A stretch of DNA of 64,000 nt from Cricetulus griseus (GCF_003668045.3 NW_023276806.1:84817758-84881757); one strand, 5' to 3'. Shown: positions 44,641 to 56,646, counted from the first letter of the stretch. Notes: generated by a model not told the origin, from the sequence alone. Numbers and translations are program-made.

Positions 44641-45454
44641 TCATAAAAAGTCAAACAAATGGTAGAACCACTGAAATATAGCAACTACTCAATCACTGAG
44701 AGAAATGGGTGACTGGCAATTTGACCAGGGTACCAGGCTGCTGAGTCTGTCCATGTCTTTTAGCCTCTAAGAGCCACATTGAGATCATGCCAGGCAATGC
44801 CAGCTGTTCAGGACCTGTGAGGGCATAGGAGAAAATGGATTTCCCGAAACCATCATGGAGCTGAGTATTGATTTTGAGAACTCTGCTTTTATTTGGCCAA
44901 GAAAGAAAGCTGGGCACTTTCCTCAAGGTCACCCACTGTTTAGTGCTATGAGTAGACCTCTGAAATGACTGTCCGTGTCCAGTATATAAAATGCCCATTT
45001 TGCTCTTTAAAAACAAAAGAGAGAGGAGGAAGCAAAACACTGAAAAACTAAATGTTATCATCCTTAATAACACAGCTTGGGAATTAATGAGCTGTAGGAA
45101 TGGAAAGAGACATTTTGCCAGGGCTCAGGCAGAAAACTGATGGGACTCTGTGCTAATGCATTGTAGAGCTTTTTAATTGTTTCTCTAAATGGTCAATAGT
45201 TTCAATTCATATGCAGTACGTGATTTTAATCAGTTGGGCAACTGTTTTGCAGGTTCCTTTGCTTTTCTCACAGAAAGTGCAGCATGAGTGATATTTAAGC
45301 AAAGCCCTTCATTGAGTTTTTCTAAGGTAAATGCCTATATTTAAGAAAACAGAGACTGGGTTTTAAAATTGCATCAATGATGTGTAGAGGAAATTATCTT
45401 GTGTCTTACACAGACCTGCCCATTCAGTCCTGCCTGTGGCTCAGAAAATGTTTT
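44641..45454. other. Single-copy DNA
   Basis: No recognised repeat. The 126-codon minus frame 44693-45073 begins in hydrophobic low-complexity residues and lacks a recognised domain. Confidence 0.4.
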
Positions 45455-45525
45455 GATGTTTCAGCCTCCCATCTTGCTGTGGGAGTGCTGGAATTACAGA
45501 TGTGTCCCATTGCATCCAGCTTGCC
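45455..45525 (-). repeat. B4/B1-like fragment
   Basis: 'tttcagcctcccatcttgct' and 'gggagtgctggaattacaga' are the antisense middle of a 7SL-type SINE; nothing of the ends survives. Confidence 0.55.
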
Positions 45526-45624
45526 ACTGCCATTTTTAAACATGCAAAGATATTCATCTTTAGAAATGCCCCAGTTTCCACTGTATGCTATAAAGTGCAG
45601 CAGCACTTTGACCGTCTTTCCAGA

Positions 45625-45745
45625 AGTTGCCCATGCACTTGGGAAACTGAGGTAGGAGAACTGAAAAAAGTTTGAGGCTATCCTGGGCTACATCATAGGT
45701 CAGGCTAGCCTGGGTATCAGTATGAGACTCAGTCTCAGAATCCCA
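45625..45745 (+). repeat. Diverged B1-like SINE
   Basis: 'catgcacttgggaaactgag', 'ggagaactgaaaaaagtttg', 'ggctatcctgggctacatca', 'gagactcagtctcagaatcc' keep B1 order (pB1-type). Confidence 0.7.
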
Positions 45746-48072
45746 CCAACCATAAATAGTTCACCCTAGTTATTTTATTCTGTTGGATATTTCTGATATA
45801 ATAGACACAGTGAAAACATATTTTTGCTTTTTATAAATTCATTGTATAACAAAGTGACTCCACATTCGGATTTTCTGGTCTCCATTTACCACATCAAATA
45901 AAGCTTTGCTCTTGTTGTTAACGATAATGGTCACTCTTGACCAAACTGTCTATATGTGACAGAACAACACAGGCATGAACACACACATTTACATGTTTTA
46001 TAATCATATATGAATCTTTAACTGTGCACAGTTAGGACTTTAAATATGTCATTGAGTGGAAATTAAATATGTGAATGATAAAATGCTATTAATTTCATCA
46101 CTTATTTGGTTTCTAATTCGGTATGCCTTGATATAGGAAAATGTAAGCGGCTTACAGCAATGTACATTTTAAGACTTTTTGGAATCTTTGGCTGTATTTG
46201 GAATTCCCATGATCCTGTCTGGTGACTGAGACTGATACAAGTACCTCTGCCTGTTGTTTCAGCACTGGCTTAATAGCATACACGAGCATCTGGGAAATAA
46301 GGAAGCATGGATGCCTGCAGAGACAAAGTGTGATTGATAATCCATTTATAACATGGGATAGATGAACTTGCTAGTTCCTTAGATTGTCCCCACTTTTTCA
46401 ATGCTTGCTGCAGATTAACTGCATTATACCTCAGTCTAACAAAGGAGATGGTACAACAACCAAACAGCATCTTTGACAGAGAAAGAGATATAACAAGAGC
46501 CATTGATGATAGTGCTCCTTAAATTTCAATTCATTTAAGAAAAAAATTCCCTTAAACAGCTGCTTGGTTAATGGCTAGTGAAGACTGTGGGAGCTCTGTC
46601 AGTGGTAACCAAATGGCAGTGAAGCTAATTGCTTGGGAGTCTGCCCTGAAGATGGATTGAATATATGGCTTACATTTTGTGGAGAGATGACATTGATTTT
46701 AAGAGTTCTCTTAACACAGAAGCAAGGTAGTCCAGACCCCAGAGGCTGAGCTGCCTCTCCCTCGCCACCTTTCCTGTTCTCTCACTATTCCCCGCCCATT
46801 ACCTGGCTACTTGATAACTTGTTACTCAACAGAAAGACAATGTTCACCGTTAGGCACTGGATAGACTACCAAGGGCACATCTGCTGCAAGGTGGAGGAAG
46901 GTTTAAGGGTAGAAGATAGCATTTGGGCCTGGCTTGAACCCAAGTGCCGTTACTTAGCTTAAATCCTTTTGCATTTTGGAGATAGGGTATAGAGTGAGAA
47001 CTTGATGGCTTTGTCCTTTTTCTTACTCCTTAGTAGCTAATATGTACAGTGGGAGAAAAGCAACCTGAATACACCAGCTATTTCCATTCCCAGTTAAGAA
47101 ATACATATTTATGTAAAATAGTTAATAAGAGAGTCATTTGCCATAATTTTCACAGAGCTTTATAATTAGTACCTGCAGGTCAGGATACTCAACAAGATGA
47201 TTAAATTCATGAACTGTGTTCAGTGAGTCCCTCTCGACTCTTCCTGCACCACACAGAATCACTCAGCTCCAGGAACTTGTGTTTAGAAGACTGCTTCCAA
47301 GGCAGCCCCAGAATTTAACTCCTGTTCTTCAGGACTGATCTTCTCTCTTAGAAGAATGTTTTTTTTTGTTTGTTTGTTTGGTTTGGTTTTGAGAGGTACG
47401 GTTAGTAAATAGGGTACATATTTTGTCCTAAGCAGGCAATAAAGACAGTGGCTTCATCCTGGAGGTCCTGTAGTATCAGGAAGGATAATGTCATTGATGC
47501 TTAACTTCCTTGTCTCCAGCATACCTTTCTCAAGGGTGCTGTGGAGATAGGACCAAGTTTCTATCTGGCTTATGCAAAGTATCATGTCCAATGCCTTATA
47601 TCAGTAGTGTCAGCTTTCTAATCTTTCACGGTCCCTCCCCATGCCAGCACACCTATACGTATAGACACACTTCTCACCCAAAAGACTTCTCTCTAGCTTT
47701 CTCATTGTCGTTTGGCTCTTCTACAAGCTGCCATCCTCAAAACTATACCCTCTTTTATCCTTCTGACTGGTTTTCAGAAAGCTTCTGGCAGGATCAGTGA
47801 GGAGGACATGTGAATTCTCCTTTTCACATTGGGCGGGGGTTTTCCTTTTTATTCATGATACAGTTAAATAAGTGATGTTAAGTATAATAATTACTGTTTT
47901 CTCAAATCACATCAGGCAACAAAGTACTTATTAAAAGCAAAGACATGAATTACATGGTTCATTTTCTTGCCAGCTTGGTGGGCTGGGCTGCAGAATCAAG
48001 CATGTGGCCACCTGGTGCCACCAAACTGGTAGTATCTCCTACCTCTCAGGACTCACAGAAGAACAGGCTGGT
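45746..48072. other. Long single-copy block
   Basis: About 2.3 kb with no SINE, LINE or LTR recognised. Frames at 46270-46503 and 47510-47800 have no domains. A G/T-rich homopolymer patch lies near 47360-47390. Confidence 0.45.
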
Positions 48073-48240
48073 GGTTGGGTTGCTAGACTCCACAGATACA
48101 AATACAGGGTACCTAGTTAAATTGAAATATCAGATAAACAACATTTTTTAAATGTAAAGATGTCCCAAATACTGAATGGGGCATATTTAAAATAAGAAAT
48201 TCAATTGGTTCATTAGAAATCCCACTTTAACTAAGGATTT
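48073..48240. repeat. Ancient palindromic MITE-like repeat
   Basis: 'gggttgctagactccacag', 'atacagggtacctagttaaa', 'atatcagataaacaacattt' and 'gatgtcccaaatactgaatg' follow a remembered mammalian element in which sequence around the centre repeats inverted. Family name not assigned. Confidence 0.5.
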
Positions 48241-48329
48241 TTGTATTTTGTCTGCCAAACCCAGTAAGTGAATATGCAAGAATGAGATTAGCAGGTTCAC
48301 TCTGTCTTAACAATCATTTTAGCCCTCTG

Positions 48330-48330
<1 letters not shown>

Positions 48331-48371
<41 letters not shown>

Positions 48372-48391
48372 CTGTCTGTCTGTCTCTGTGT
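48331..48391. repeat. (GT)n-(GTCT)n microsatellite
   Basis: GT run to about 48368 followed by a short GTCT run; leads directly into a minus-strand B4. Confidence 0.96.
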
Positions 48392-48645
48392 GACACCAGC
48401 TTTGATTGACATTCCTTAGAAACCCTCTACCTTATGTTTTTGAGAAAGTCTCTCACATTCCTGGAGCTTGCTGGGTAGGAAAGGCTAGCCAATAAGACCC
48501 AACAATCTGTCTGTCTTTACCTTCCCAACTCTGGGATCACAGGTATCCCTGTAATACTTGTTTTTTCTTGTGGCACTGGGCATTAAAATCAAGTCCTCAT
48601 GCTTGTACAACAAGCACCTTATTGACTGAATGGTTATGCAAGCCC
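48392..48645 (-). repeat. B4 SINE
   Basis: Reverse B4: 'ttttgagaaagtctctcaca', 'ttcctggagcttgctgggta', 'gctagccaataagaccc', 'caactctgggatcacaggta', 'caagtcctcatgcttgtaca', 'agcaccttattgactga'. The GT repeat occupies its CA-rich tail. Confidence 0.85.
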
Positions 48646-48899
48646 CTAAATTTTTATTTTATTTTACTGTATTACCATCATGTGATGTATAGGCTTTAGC
48701 ATTCTATTTTTCTAGTTTAATATATTATATGGATTCCCTCATGTATTTAAAATCTCTTGTAAATATTATTTTAAATATTGATGCATTTTAAGCAAGAGAA
48801 AAAGCATCTTAATAAGAAATTGAGATGTGAAATTGCCACGGTTTCCTAATGATGTCTCACATGTACAAAACCCAAACACCATTAAAAAAAAAAGACAAT
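48646..48899. other. AT-rich DNA, nothing recognised
   Basis: Very AT-rich, with a T/A-rich patch after the B4 and no family signature. Confidence 0.4.
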
Positions 48900-49061
48900 T
48901 AAAACTGAAAACACAAACTTAGCAAAGTTGCAAGTTACAAGCTCAACATACAAAAGTCAGCAGTGTTTCGATATGTCACCAATGAATCATCCCAAAGGAA
49001 CGGAAGATAAACTATTTTATTTTCAGTAAGAACAAATAAAAATGGAAGAGTTACATGCCAT
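48900..49061 (+). mobile_element. L1 ORF2 fragment, left of MT LTR
   Basis: 'caagctcaacatacaaaagt', 'cagcagtgtttcgatatgtc' and 'ccaatgaatcatcccaaa' are sense ORF2 sequence below the RT domain. Confidence 0.65.
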
Positions 49062-49305
49062 GGTAGTTTGAATAAGAATGGCCTCAATAGGCTCATATAT
49101 TTGAATGCTTAGATAGATAGTGGCACTCTATGTTGGAGTAGGTGTGGCCTTGTTGGAGGAAGTGTGTCACTGGGGGTGGACTTTGAAGTTTCAGAAGCCC
49201 AAGCCAGGCCCAGTTCCTCTCTCTTCCTGATGATTATGGGTCTGAATGTAGCTTCCCCTCCACCACTATGTATGCCTGCGTACTGCCATGCTTCCCATAA
49301 TGAAA
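49062..49305 (+). mobile_element. MT-type MaLR LTR, 3'-truncated
   Basis: Begins 'tggtagtttgaataagaatg', continues 'taggctcatatatttgaatg', 'tggccttgttggaggaagtg', 'gtgtcactgggggtggac' and stops after 'catgcttcccataatgaaag' without the usual 3' end. Confidence 0.78.
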
Positions 49306-49961
49306 GCATCTTCAGCAAATATAAAAAGGGACAAACAAGAGTTATCACACAACAGGATTCAACAAAATAAAGGAAACAACTAACAAAATGATGAGACAAC
49401 CTTCAGAATGGAAGACTGTATTTGTAGAACATTCATTTGATAAGGGATTAATAGCCAACACATAAGAAATCTGGTAAGTGACATAGATCTTCAATGTTGG
49501 TTCCACTCCTCCTAGCTCTGTGTCTTTGGGACTCTCCCCAGCACCCCTGTCTACTGACCTACCTCAGGACTATCTTGAGCCACCCATATAGCACCAGCAA
49601 CAGACCTTGTCCTCTTGAGTTCCTCTCTGCTAGAATCTTTAAATTGAATCTACCATCCTAACCAGGGCTTGGGCCAGTGACTTAAAACTCGTATCAAAAG
49701 CCACAATCAGCAATCTAACTCAAGGGGTGTAGGTGCCAAAAAATCATGTGAAATGAAAAACTGAGACAACTTGTACCCCTCAAAGATTATAAGTCTGATA
49801 AAGTGGTCCCCAACAAGAATAGCTTAGATGAAACTCAAGGCACATAACACTAAAGAACAATTTTAAGAATGCTCAAAGAGTTTAAGGAATTCAAAGAGGA
49901 CATGAATTGACACATGAATGAACCAGAGAGAACAAGGAAAAAAGGATATAAACATTGGTAG
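49306..49961 (+). mobile_element. L1 pieces (ORF2-like then ORF1-like)
   Basis: 49355-49475 ('ataaaggaaacaactaacaa', 'gacaaccttcagaatggaag', 'gataagggattaatagcc') is sense ORF2. About 49480-49960 changes to sequence resembling the L1 5' UTR/ORF1 region ('caaagagtttaaggaattca', 'gaggacatgaattgacacat'). This order is out of register for a single L1, so a rearrangement or two insertions are implied. Confidence 0.6.
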
Positions 49962-50312
49962 CTTAGTTATGGTTATATTGCTGTAAGGAGACACCATGAC
50001 CATGGCAACGCTTATAAAGGAAAAACATTTAATTGGTGTGACATTTTCAGATGTTCAGTCTATTATCAACATGGTGGGACATGGCAGTATGCAGACAGAT
50101 ATGGTGCAGTCTACATCTTGATTTACAGGCAACATATATGGCTTGGGCATAAATATATAAATGGCTTATATATGGCTTGAGCATATATAAGACCTCAAAT
50201 CCTGCCTCCATAGTGACATACTTCCTGCAACAAGACCACACCTTCTCCAACAAGGCCACATGTTCTAAGAGCACCACTCCCTTTGGAGGCCATTTTCCCT
50301 CAAACCACCACA
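49962..50312 (-). mobile_element. MT-type MaLR LTR
   Basis: Full-length reverse copy: begins 'cttagttatggttatattgc' and ends 'tttccctcaaaccaccaca', the exact inverse of the 5' end at 2930. It contains an internal short repeat of atatggctt around 50140-50185. It lies opposite in orientation to the copy at 49062-49305. Confidence 0.85.
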
Positions 50313-50825
50313 ATTAGATTTAATATTGTAAGAATGACCATCCTACACAAAGCAATGTACAGATCCTACACAATTTCAATAAAAATGCCCATGACATTCC
50401 ACACAGAAATAGAAAAAAATCTTAACAGTCATATAGAAACACAAACACCCTGATTACCAAAGCAATTTTGAACAAAAATAATGTTGAAGGCATTACCTTA
50501 CCTGAACTCAGGTCACACGCCAGAGCCTTAGTAATAAAAGTGACACAGTATTGTCTTAAAAACAGACATATAAATCAGTGGTATGAAAGTTTCAAATTTA
50601 AGTTCACACCATTACAGCTACCTGATATTTGACAAGGGTGCCAAAATTATGCACAGTAAGAAAGACAGCATCTTCAGCAAATGCTATTGGGAAAATTGGA
50701 TGTCTACATGGTAGAAGAACAAAGCAGAACCCTAACTCCCATCCCCTGCAATAACAAGGAACTCCAAATTGATCCCATACCTCAGCATACAATCTGAACC
50801 TCTGAAACTTCTAGGAGGCAAACAC
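50313..50825 (+). mobile_element. Lx-type L1 ORF2, part 1
   Basis: Sense ORF2 downstream of RT: 'taagaatgaccatcctacac', 'caatttcaataaaaatgccc', 'agctacctgatatttgacaa', 'gcatcttcagcaaatgctat', 'attggatgtctacatggtag'. It is cut at 50826 by a B2. Multiple frameshifts. Confidence 0.82.
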
Positions 50826-51040
50826 TGATAATGATTTTTTTAAAAAGACTTTATTTTTATTTTATTATATACACAACATTCTGCTCCCATGGATATCAGC
50901 ACACCAAAAGAGGGCACCAAATCTCATAATGGATGGTTGTGAGCCACCTTGTGGTTGCTGGGAATTGAACTCAGGAGCTCTGGAAGAGCAGCTGGTGTTC
51001 TTAACCTCTGAGCCATCTCTCCAGCCTGATAATGACTTTT
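50826..51040 (-). repeat. B2 SINE with 14-bp TSD
   Basis: B2 body 50840-51026 in reverse: A/T-rich tail, 'gagccaccttgtggttgctg', 'gggaattgaactcaggagct', 'gagccatctctccagcc'. Flanking repeats tgataatgattttt (50826-50839) and tgataatgactttt (51027-51040) differ at one base. Reading through the duplication rejoins the interrupted L1. Confidence 0.95.
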
Positions 51041-51960
51041 TAATCTAATGATCTAGTCACTCAGGGAATAAGGACAATGCAATGTGGGCTCATGAAACTA
51101 AAGCCTTTTGTACTATAAAGGAAAGAGTCAAGAGACGAGGCAGGCTACAGAATGGGAGAAAATCTTTGCCTGCTCTACATCTAATAGAGAATTCGTACTT
51201 TGACTACATAAAGAGCTCAAAAGACCAAAACATTAAGAAAATAAATAACCCAATCAAAATACAGTTTTGAATGGAAAATTCTCAAATTAAAAATAGAAAT
51301 GTCTAATGAAAACTTATAAAAATTCTTTAACATCATTGGCTATAAGAAAAGAATGCAAGTTAAAACCATTTCACTCTAGTCAGAATGGTAAATGCTGTGC
51401 AGGAGAACCAGGAACCTCAATTTGTTACTGGTAGGAGTGGTGAAGCCAGATTGCAAATCAGTGTGGAAATTTCTAAAAAAAGCTAAGATGAAACTACCAT
51501 ATGTCCCAGGGATCCCACTCCTGGGCGAATACCCAAAGGACTTTATCGTCCGCTTTTCAGACACTTGGTCATCATGGTTATTGCCACTCTTCTCCCAATG
51601 GCTGGAAAATCAAACAGCCTAAATATCCATCAACTAATGCATAGGCTATAAAATCATGGTACACATACACAATGGAATTTTAGTCATGGAATTTGTAGGT
51701 AAGTGAATAAAATTGGAAAACTTTGTGTTGTATGAGGTAACCCAAGCACAGAAAAACAAATGATTCATGCTCTCCCTCATAAGTGGATTTTACCTTTGAA
51801 TCACTAATTCTGTGTGTTCATCTTGGAGTTGAATAAAGCCAGGATTCTGCAAAGAGGCCACTAGGAGAGGGGTGCTTTGAGGAAGGGAAGTTAGCAGAAT
51901 GCAGATAATAAGAAAATAGAGAGAGCACTCTGGAGTTGGGAAGGTTTAAGTAGAGAACAG
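51041..51960 (+). mobile_element. Lx-type L1 ORF2 end, part 2
   Basis: Continues the L1 cut by the B2: 'gctcatgaaactaaagcctt', 'atgggagaaaatctttgcct', 'gggatcccactcctgggcga', 'tatccatcaactaatgcata', then a degraded 3' UTR. The peptide at 51392-51622 retains VWKFLKKA and IPLLGEYPKD but is broken on both sides. Confidence 0.78.
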
Positions 51961-52039
51961 GTAAAGAAAAAAAGAAAACAAATGAGGGGCTGAGGGAGGG
52001 TTAAAAATGGAAGGGAGGACGGCCAATGTGAAAATATGA

Positions 52040-52975
52040 CATCACTAGATCGTTGGGGAAATGCAAATTAAAATCACAATAAGCCATCACCTCTCACCTA
52101 GTAAAATGGCTTTTATGACAAAAATAGGTGCTGGTGAGAGTGTGACGAAAGAGGAGCTCTTATACATTGTGGATGGGAAAAGAAATTAGTATAGCCATCA
52201 TGACAAAAATTTTAGGGAGGTTCTTAAAATCACTAAAATGGGACTACCTTCTGATATAGCATTCCCACTTCTAGGCATAAAGTAGAGACACTGAAATAAC
52301 CATCAAAGGCATATCTATAAGTATGTTCATTTGGCTATTGGTAATGTAAAGACATAGAATCCTGAGTTTGTCAATATATGAGTGAATAGATAAAGCAAAT
52401 GTGGTATGTATGTATGTACTTACCACCTATCTGTCATCTATCTATCTCATACCTAATGCATCACCTGTCTATTGACCATGTATACAATAGAGTACTACTC
52501 TATCTCTAAAAAGAAGGAATTCTATTTTTTGATAATACTGATGGAACTGTAGGTCATTACTCTAAGTGAAATAAGCTAGGAACAGAAAGAAAGTGTGACA
52601 ATATTATTTGCACATGGAACCTAAGAAGTGTCATGGGTAGAAGTAGATAAAAATGATGGGCACCAGATGATAGAGTTTTGGGAGATAGAAAAAACAGGAA
52701 GGTGTTGGTCAAATGATACAAAATTTTGGGAAAGTCAGGTTTAAATATATTGCATAGCATGACGACTGAATCTAATAAAGTTTAATACATATTTCATAAC
52801 AACGAAGAGTAAATTTCAAATATCTCACTACCACAAAAGTGATAGGCAAAGGTGGAAATGGACATGCTAAGTAGCTTGATAATCTTCAGGCACTGTATAT
52901 AAATCTCAAAACATCACATTGTATGTAACTACAATATACAAACAAAAGTGAATATATATGTAAATTAAAAGTTGC
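52040..52975 (+). mobile_element. Ancient L1 (L1M-type) 3' end
   Basis: Sense: 'gcaaattaaaatcacaataa', 'gccatcacctctcacctagt', 'cattcccacttctaggcata', 'aatagagtactactctatct', 'tgatggaactgtaggtcatt', then a 3' UTR ending 'tcacattgtatgtaactaca'. Older than the neighbouring L1s judged by divergence. Confidence 0.75.
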
Positions 52976-53505
52976 TGCATAACTAGGAAACAAGGAGGAC
53001 CCTAAGAGAGACATACATGGTCCCCCAGAGAAGGGGAAAGGCACAGATTTCCTGAGCAAATTGGGAGCATGGGGGAAGGGAGAAGGGACTAAGAGAAAGA
53101 GAAGGAGAGAAGAGGAGGGGAGAGGAGGACATGAGGGAGCAGGAAGATTGAGGCGGGGAGGAAATACAGGAGATCAAGAAAAGAGATACTATAATAGGGG
53201 GAGCCATTATAGGTTTAAAGAGAAATCTGGCACTAGGGAAATGTCTGGATATCTACAAGGATGACGGAAACTAACAATCCAAGTAATAGCAGAGAGGTTG
53301 TCTTAAATGCCTTTCCCGTTAATCAGATTGATGACTACCTTAAATGCCATCTTAGAGCCTTCATCCAGTAGCTGATGAAGCAGAAGCAGACACCCACAGC
53401 TAAACACTGAGGCAAATTCCTGGAATCCAGTTGCAGAGATGGAGAAGTGATGAGCAAAGGGGTCAAGACCAGGCTGGAGAAACCCACAGAAACAGCTGAC
53501 CTGAG
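52976..53505 (+). mobile_element. Internal L1 3' UTR fragment
   Basis: Sense: 'aactaggaaacaaggaggac', 'gagagacatacatggtcccc', 'gcagaagcagacacccacag', 'ggggtcaagaccaggctgga', 'cagaaacagctgacctgaga'. It begins after ORF2 and stops about 250 bp short of the L1 3' end, so it lacks both ORF2 and a tail. Confidence 0.85.
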
Positions 53506-53786
53506 ACTGATAGCTGATTTGTTCAGATGAGCCATCTATGAGATACAGCTGTACTTCTATGGTTGCCCTTTCAACCTAGCTGTTCCAAATATAAAAGCTT
53601 CTGGCATGACATGCTTTTGTCTTGCCCTGGTCCTGGATGGTACCCAAGGAACAGTCTTGTTTCTTATTAATACTTCTCAGTGCTTGCCTTTCCAGACACA
53701 TAAATGACAACAGAAGCATGGGATCTACTTCAGTTGCAAGAGTGCTTGTCCAAGGTTCATGACACTGTATTAGATCTTCTGCAGAA

Positions 53787-53935
53787 AATGAGGGGTTATG
53801 GTGTGCACCTGTCATCCAGCACTTAGGAAGTAGTGATAGGAGTATCACAAGTTCAAGTCCGCCCACCTAGACAGGGAGGGCAGCTTAGGCTACATGAAAT
53901 CCTGTCGAAAAACAACAAAACAAAACACAAAAAGG
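53787..53935 (+). repeat. Diverged B1-like SINE
   Basis: 'gttatggtgtgcacctgtca', 'tccagcacttaggaagtag', 'gtatcacaagttcaagtccg' and 'aaatcctgtcgaaaaacaac' keep the order of a B1 with an A-rich tail. Confidence 0.75.
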
Positions 53936-54479
53936 AATGCACTATGCTTTGGCTTCCACTTCCTCAGCTTTTTCTCTACCCTCACCAAGAGCTCTCTACA
54001 GAAGCTTCTGTGCCCACCATACCCTGACCCCACTTCATGGTCTTCTACCCCTTCTCCAATTTTTCTGTTTATACCACCACATGGTTCTAAAATCATCATT
54101 CTAAGATGATTTAGATGCTTTTGAGGTTGACAGAAGGAGATATAGAAATGGGGCTGGAAACTTGAATAATGTGAACCTCAAAGATGGAGAGTCAGCTTGG
54201 AGTGTCAGCAAGAAGTACTAAAGAGTCACATCAGGAAGTAAGGATAAAAAAAAAATGGGGCCCAGGTTTGGTTGTTTTGTTGGGATGCAATTTGCATGCT
54301 ATCAAGCCTACTCTGTTCAAATGTGTAATACAGTAGTGTTTAGCAGTCTCTTGGTTCCAGAACAATTTCTTCACTGTTTCCCCAACTCTCTTTATCTACT
54401 AGCTATCATCTCTGATTCTTTGCCTGTCTACCTCTAGAAAGCTCTTATTGGCTGCTTCATCTTTTTATATATACCCATT
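53936..54479. other. Single-copy DNA
   Basis: No recognised repeat. Opposed frames 53890-54099 and 53894-54109 mostly cover the B1 tail and pyrimidine-rich sequence. Confidence 0.4.
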
Positions 54480-54870
54480 CTCTACAGAATATAGAAATGA
54501 AGACATGCAATATTAACACGATGTCTTCAAGGTTCATCTACTTGGTGCATAGATCAACAATTCATTCTTTTATGGTTAAAAAGTATTTTAACATTTCACT
54601 GTGGTAAGACTACATTTTATCTGTTAATTCATGAATATTTGTAGTCTTTTGTATATCAATTATACTTCTATGTATGTTCATGTACACATATTTGTATGGT
54701 GATATGTTTTCTATCCTCTTGGTAAGTTACTGAATGACATAGGAAATTTGTCTTTAACTTCTCAAAGAATTGTCGACTTGGTTTCCAAGGCAATTGTGTC
54801 ATTTTACATTCTCACCTGCAAAATCTGAGGCTTCTGGTCTCTCTTTGTCTTCATCACCCCTCACTTTTGC
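54480..54870 (-). mobile_element. Old L1 fragment
   Basis: Antisense 3' region of an old L1: 'caattcattcttttatggtt', 'ttccaaggcaattgtgtcat' and 'ttacattctcacctgcaaaa'. Heavily diverged. Confidence 0.55.
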
Positions 54871-54900
54871 TCATCTTTTAAAATCACAGGCATCCCATTT

Positions 54901-55305
54901 GTTTTAGTTAGGGTTACTATTGCAGTGATGAAACATCATGATCAAAATCAACTTGAGGAGGAAAGGGTTTTTCTGGCTTACATATCAGGAATCACAGTCC
55001 ACCAAAGGAAGCAGAAAGAGAAACTCAAACCAGGCAGGAACTTGGAGGCAGGAGCTGATGCAGAGGCCATGAAGAAGTGTTGCTTATTGGCTTGCTCCTC
55101 ATGGCCTACTCAACCTGCTTTCTTATAGAACTCAGGACCACCAGCTAAGAGGTATTTTCATTCACAAGGAGCTGGGTCCTCCCACACCAATCAGTTAGGA
55201 AAATGACCTTCAGGCTTGCTTGCTCACAGAACAGTTTTTTGGGGGGCATTTTCTCAATTGAGGTTCACTTTTATCAGACGTGTCAAGCTAAATAAAACTA
55301 GCCAG
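54901..55305 (-). repeat. Rodent dispersed repeat, nearly full length
   Basis: Reads on + as 'ttagttagggttactattg', 'ggaggaaagggtttttctgg', 'ttggaggcaggagctgatgc', 'tgcttattggcttgctcct', 'cagacgtgtcaagctaaata' and 'aaactagccagtgtac'. The inverse of the 24385-24640 copy. Family name and class not assigned. Confidence 0.75.
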
Positions 55306-55647
55306 TGTACTATTATCTTGTCATGGTCTAGGCTTAATTTTTAAAGTAATGTTCACAGCCATTCTAGAACAAGTGGTTAGGTAAAGGACATTCTTTGATG
55401 ACTGGAGTTGAAATTCTCCATCTGGGGTTCTGCTTATGACAGATTTGATCAGGGATTTGTCTCACTTGCTCATTTTTCAATTCTCCAGGTCTTCACTTGC
55501 CTCAAAGTTCCCCTTCCTCTTACATTATTTATTGTCCAGATGGACACACTTATTACGTTACTGGTTTGGCTCCTGTGGGTATATGTTGTGAATACTACCT
55601 AAACCTAAACTTTCTCATTTTAGAAGTAATTTTTCTGTGGAATGCAC

Positions 55648-55649
<2 letters not shown>
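55306..55649. other. Single-copy DNA
   Basis: No recognised repeat or gene. Confidence 0.4.

Positions 55650-55709
<60 letters not shown>
55650..55709. repeat. (GT)n microsatellite
   Basis: Uninterrupted run of about 60 bp abutting a minus-strand B4. Confidence 0.97.
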
Positions 55710-55711
<2 letters not shown>

Positions 55712-55998
55712 TACTCATTTATGCATGTCCTATGGGGGCTAAAGGTTGACAATGGTTTACTTCCTCGATCACTCTCCATATTATTTTTGAGTCAAGGTCA
55801 CTTAACTGAACCAGGAATTCATCATTTCAGATAGACTGGCTGTCCACTGAGCCCTCAAGGCCCATCTGTCTTGGCCTTACAGTGCTGTGGTCATAGGAAT
55901 GTGCCACCATGCCCTAATTCTTACACAAGTGATAGGGGTCTAAACTGAGGCCCTTAGGCTTGTTCAGCAAGCATTTTACCCACCAGCCATCTTTCATT
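55710..55998 (-). repeat. B4 SINE
   Basis: Reverse B4: 'catttatgcatgtcctatgg', 'ttttgagtcaaggtcactta', 'ctgtccactgagccctcaag', 'gtgccaccatgccctaatt', 'ctaaactgaggcccttaggc' and 'agcattttacccaccagcca'. Confidence 0.85.
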
Positions 55999-56610
55999 CC
56001 CCCTATATAAACTGTATACTTGAGCATCTGGGTATCTCCATTATATTGTTGTTAAGAAGAGTCAATTAATATACAACTTAGAAAAAGCTTTAAATACTGG
56101 GTTATGGGTTAAGCTTTATGAAATATAAAACTCAATCAAGATACTTAATGTATTGAATATTCTTTTCAATTGGGATAAAACAGTACTTCTCCAATTACTG
56201 CAATTTGTGACCCATCATTTTTAGCATTGCCAAAGCCCATTTAGTGACCATAAAATGACAGGAACACATTTTATTTCTCTAGTTGCACTGCTTAAAAAAA
56301 TAACTGGAAGTTTGCTTAAAGATCCCATGGTCTAGGGAATACCAGGGAAAAGGAGGCAGAAAGAATGTAAGAGTCAAAGGATGGGAGCAGTACTGTGAAA
56401 TGTTGCTGTATAGGACATGGTTATTGTAACTATGAACACACAGCTATGACTACCTCCACAAAATCTGCAAAGGAACATTCTACCATGGGTGGTAGAAGAG
56501 CTCAGAGACACCATCTGTCCCTGAGGACTGCTGACAGTTAGTGGTTGCCCAAGTAAATAAGCCACTATCTGTGTTCATACAAGCACTCTGTGTTAAACTT
56601 AGTTTAAACT
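55999..56610. other. Single-copy DNA
   Basis: No recognised repeat or gene. Confidence 0.4.
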
Positions 56611-56646
56611 TAGAAAGAAAGAAAGAAAGAAAGAAAGAAAGGATGA

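Noticed and set aside
50840..51026. tRNA gene
   Set aside because: The tRNA-like A and B boxes belong to a B2 SINE; there is no full cloverleaf or mature tRNA length. The same holds for the B3 and B4 heads.
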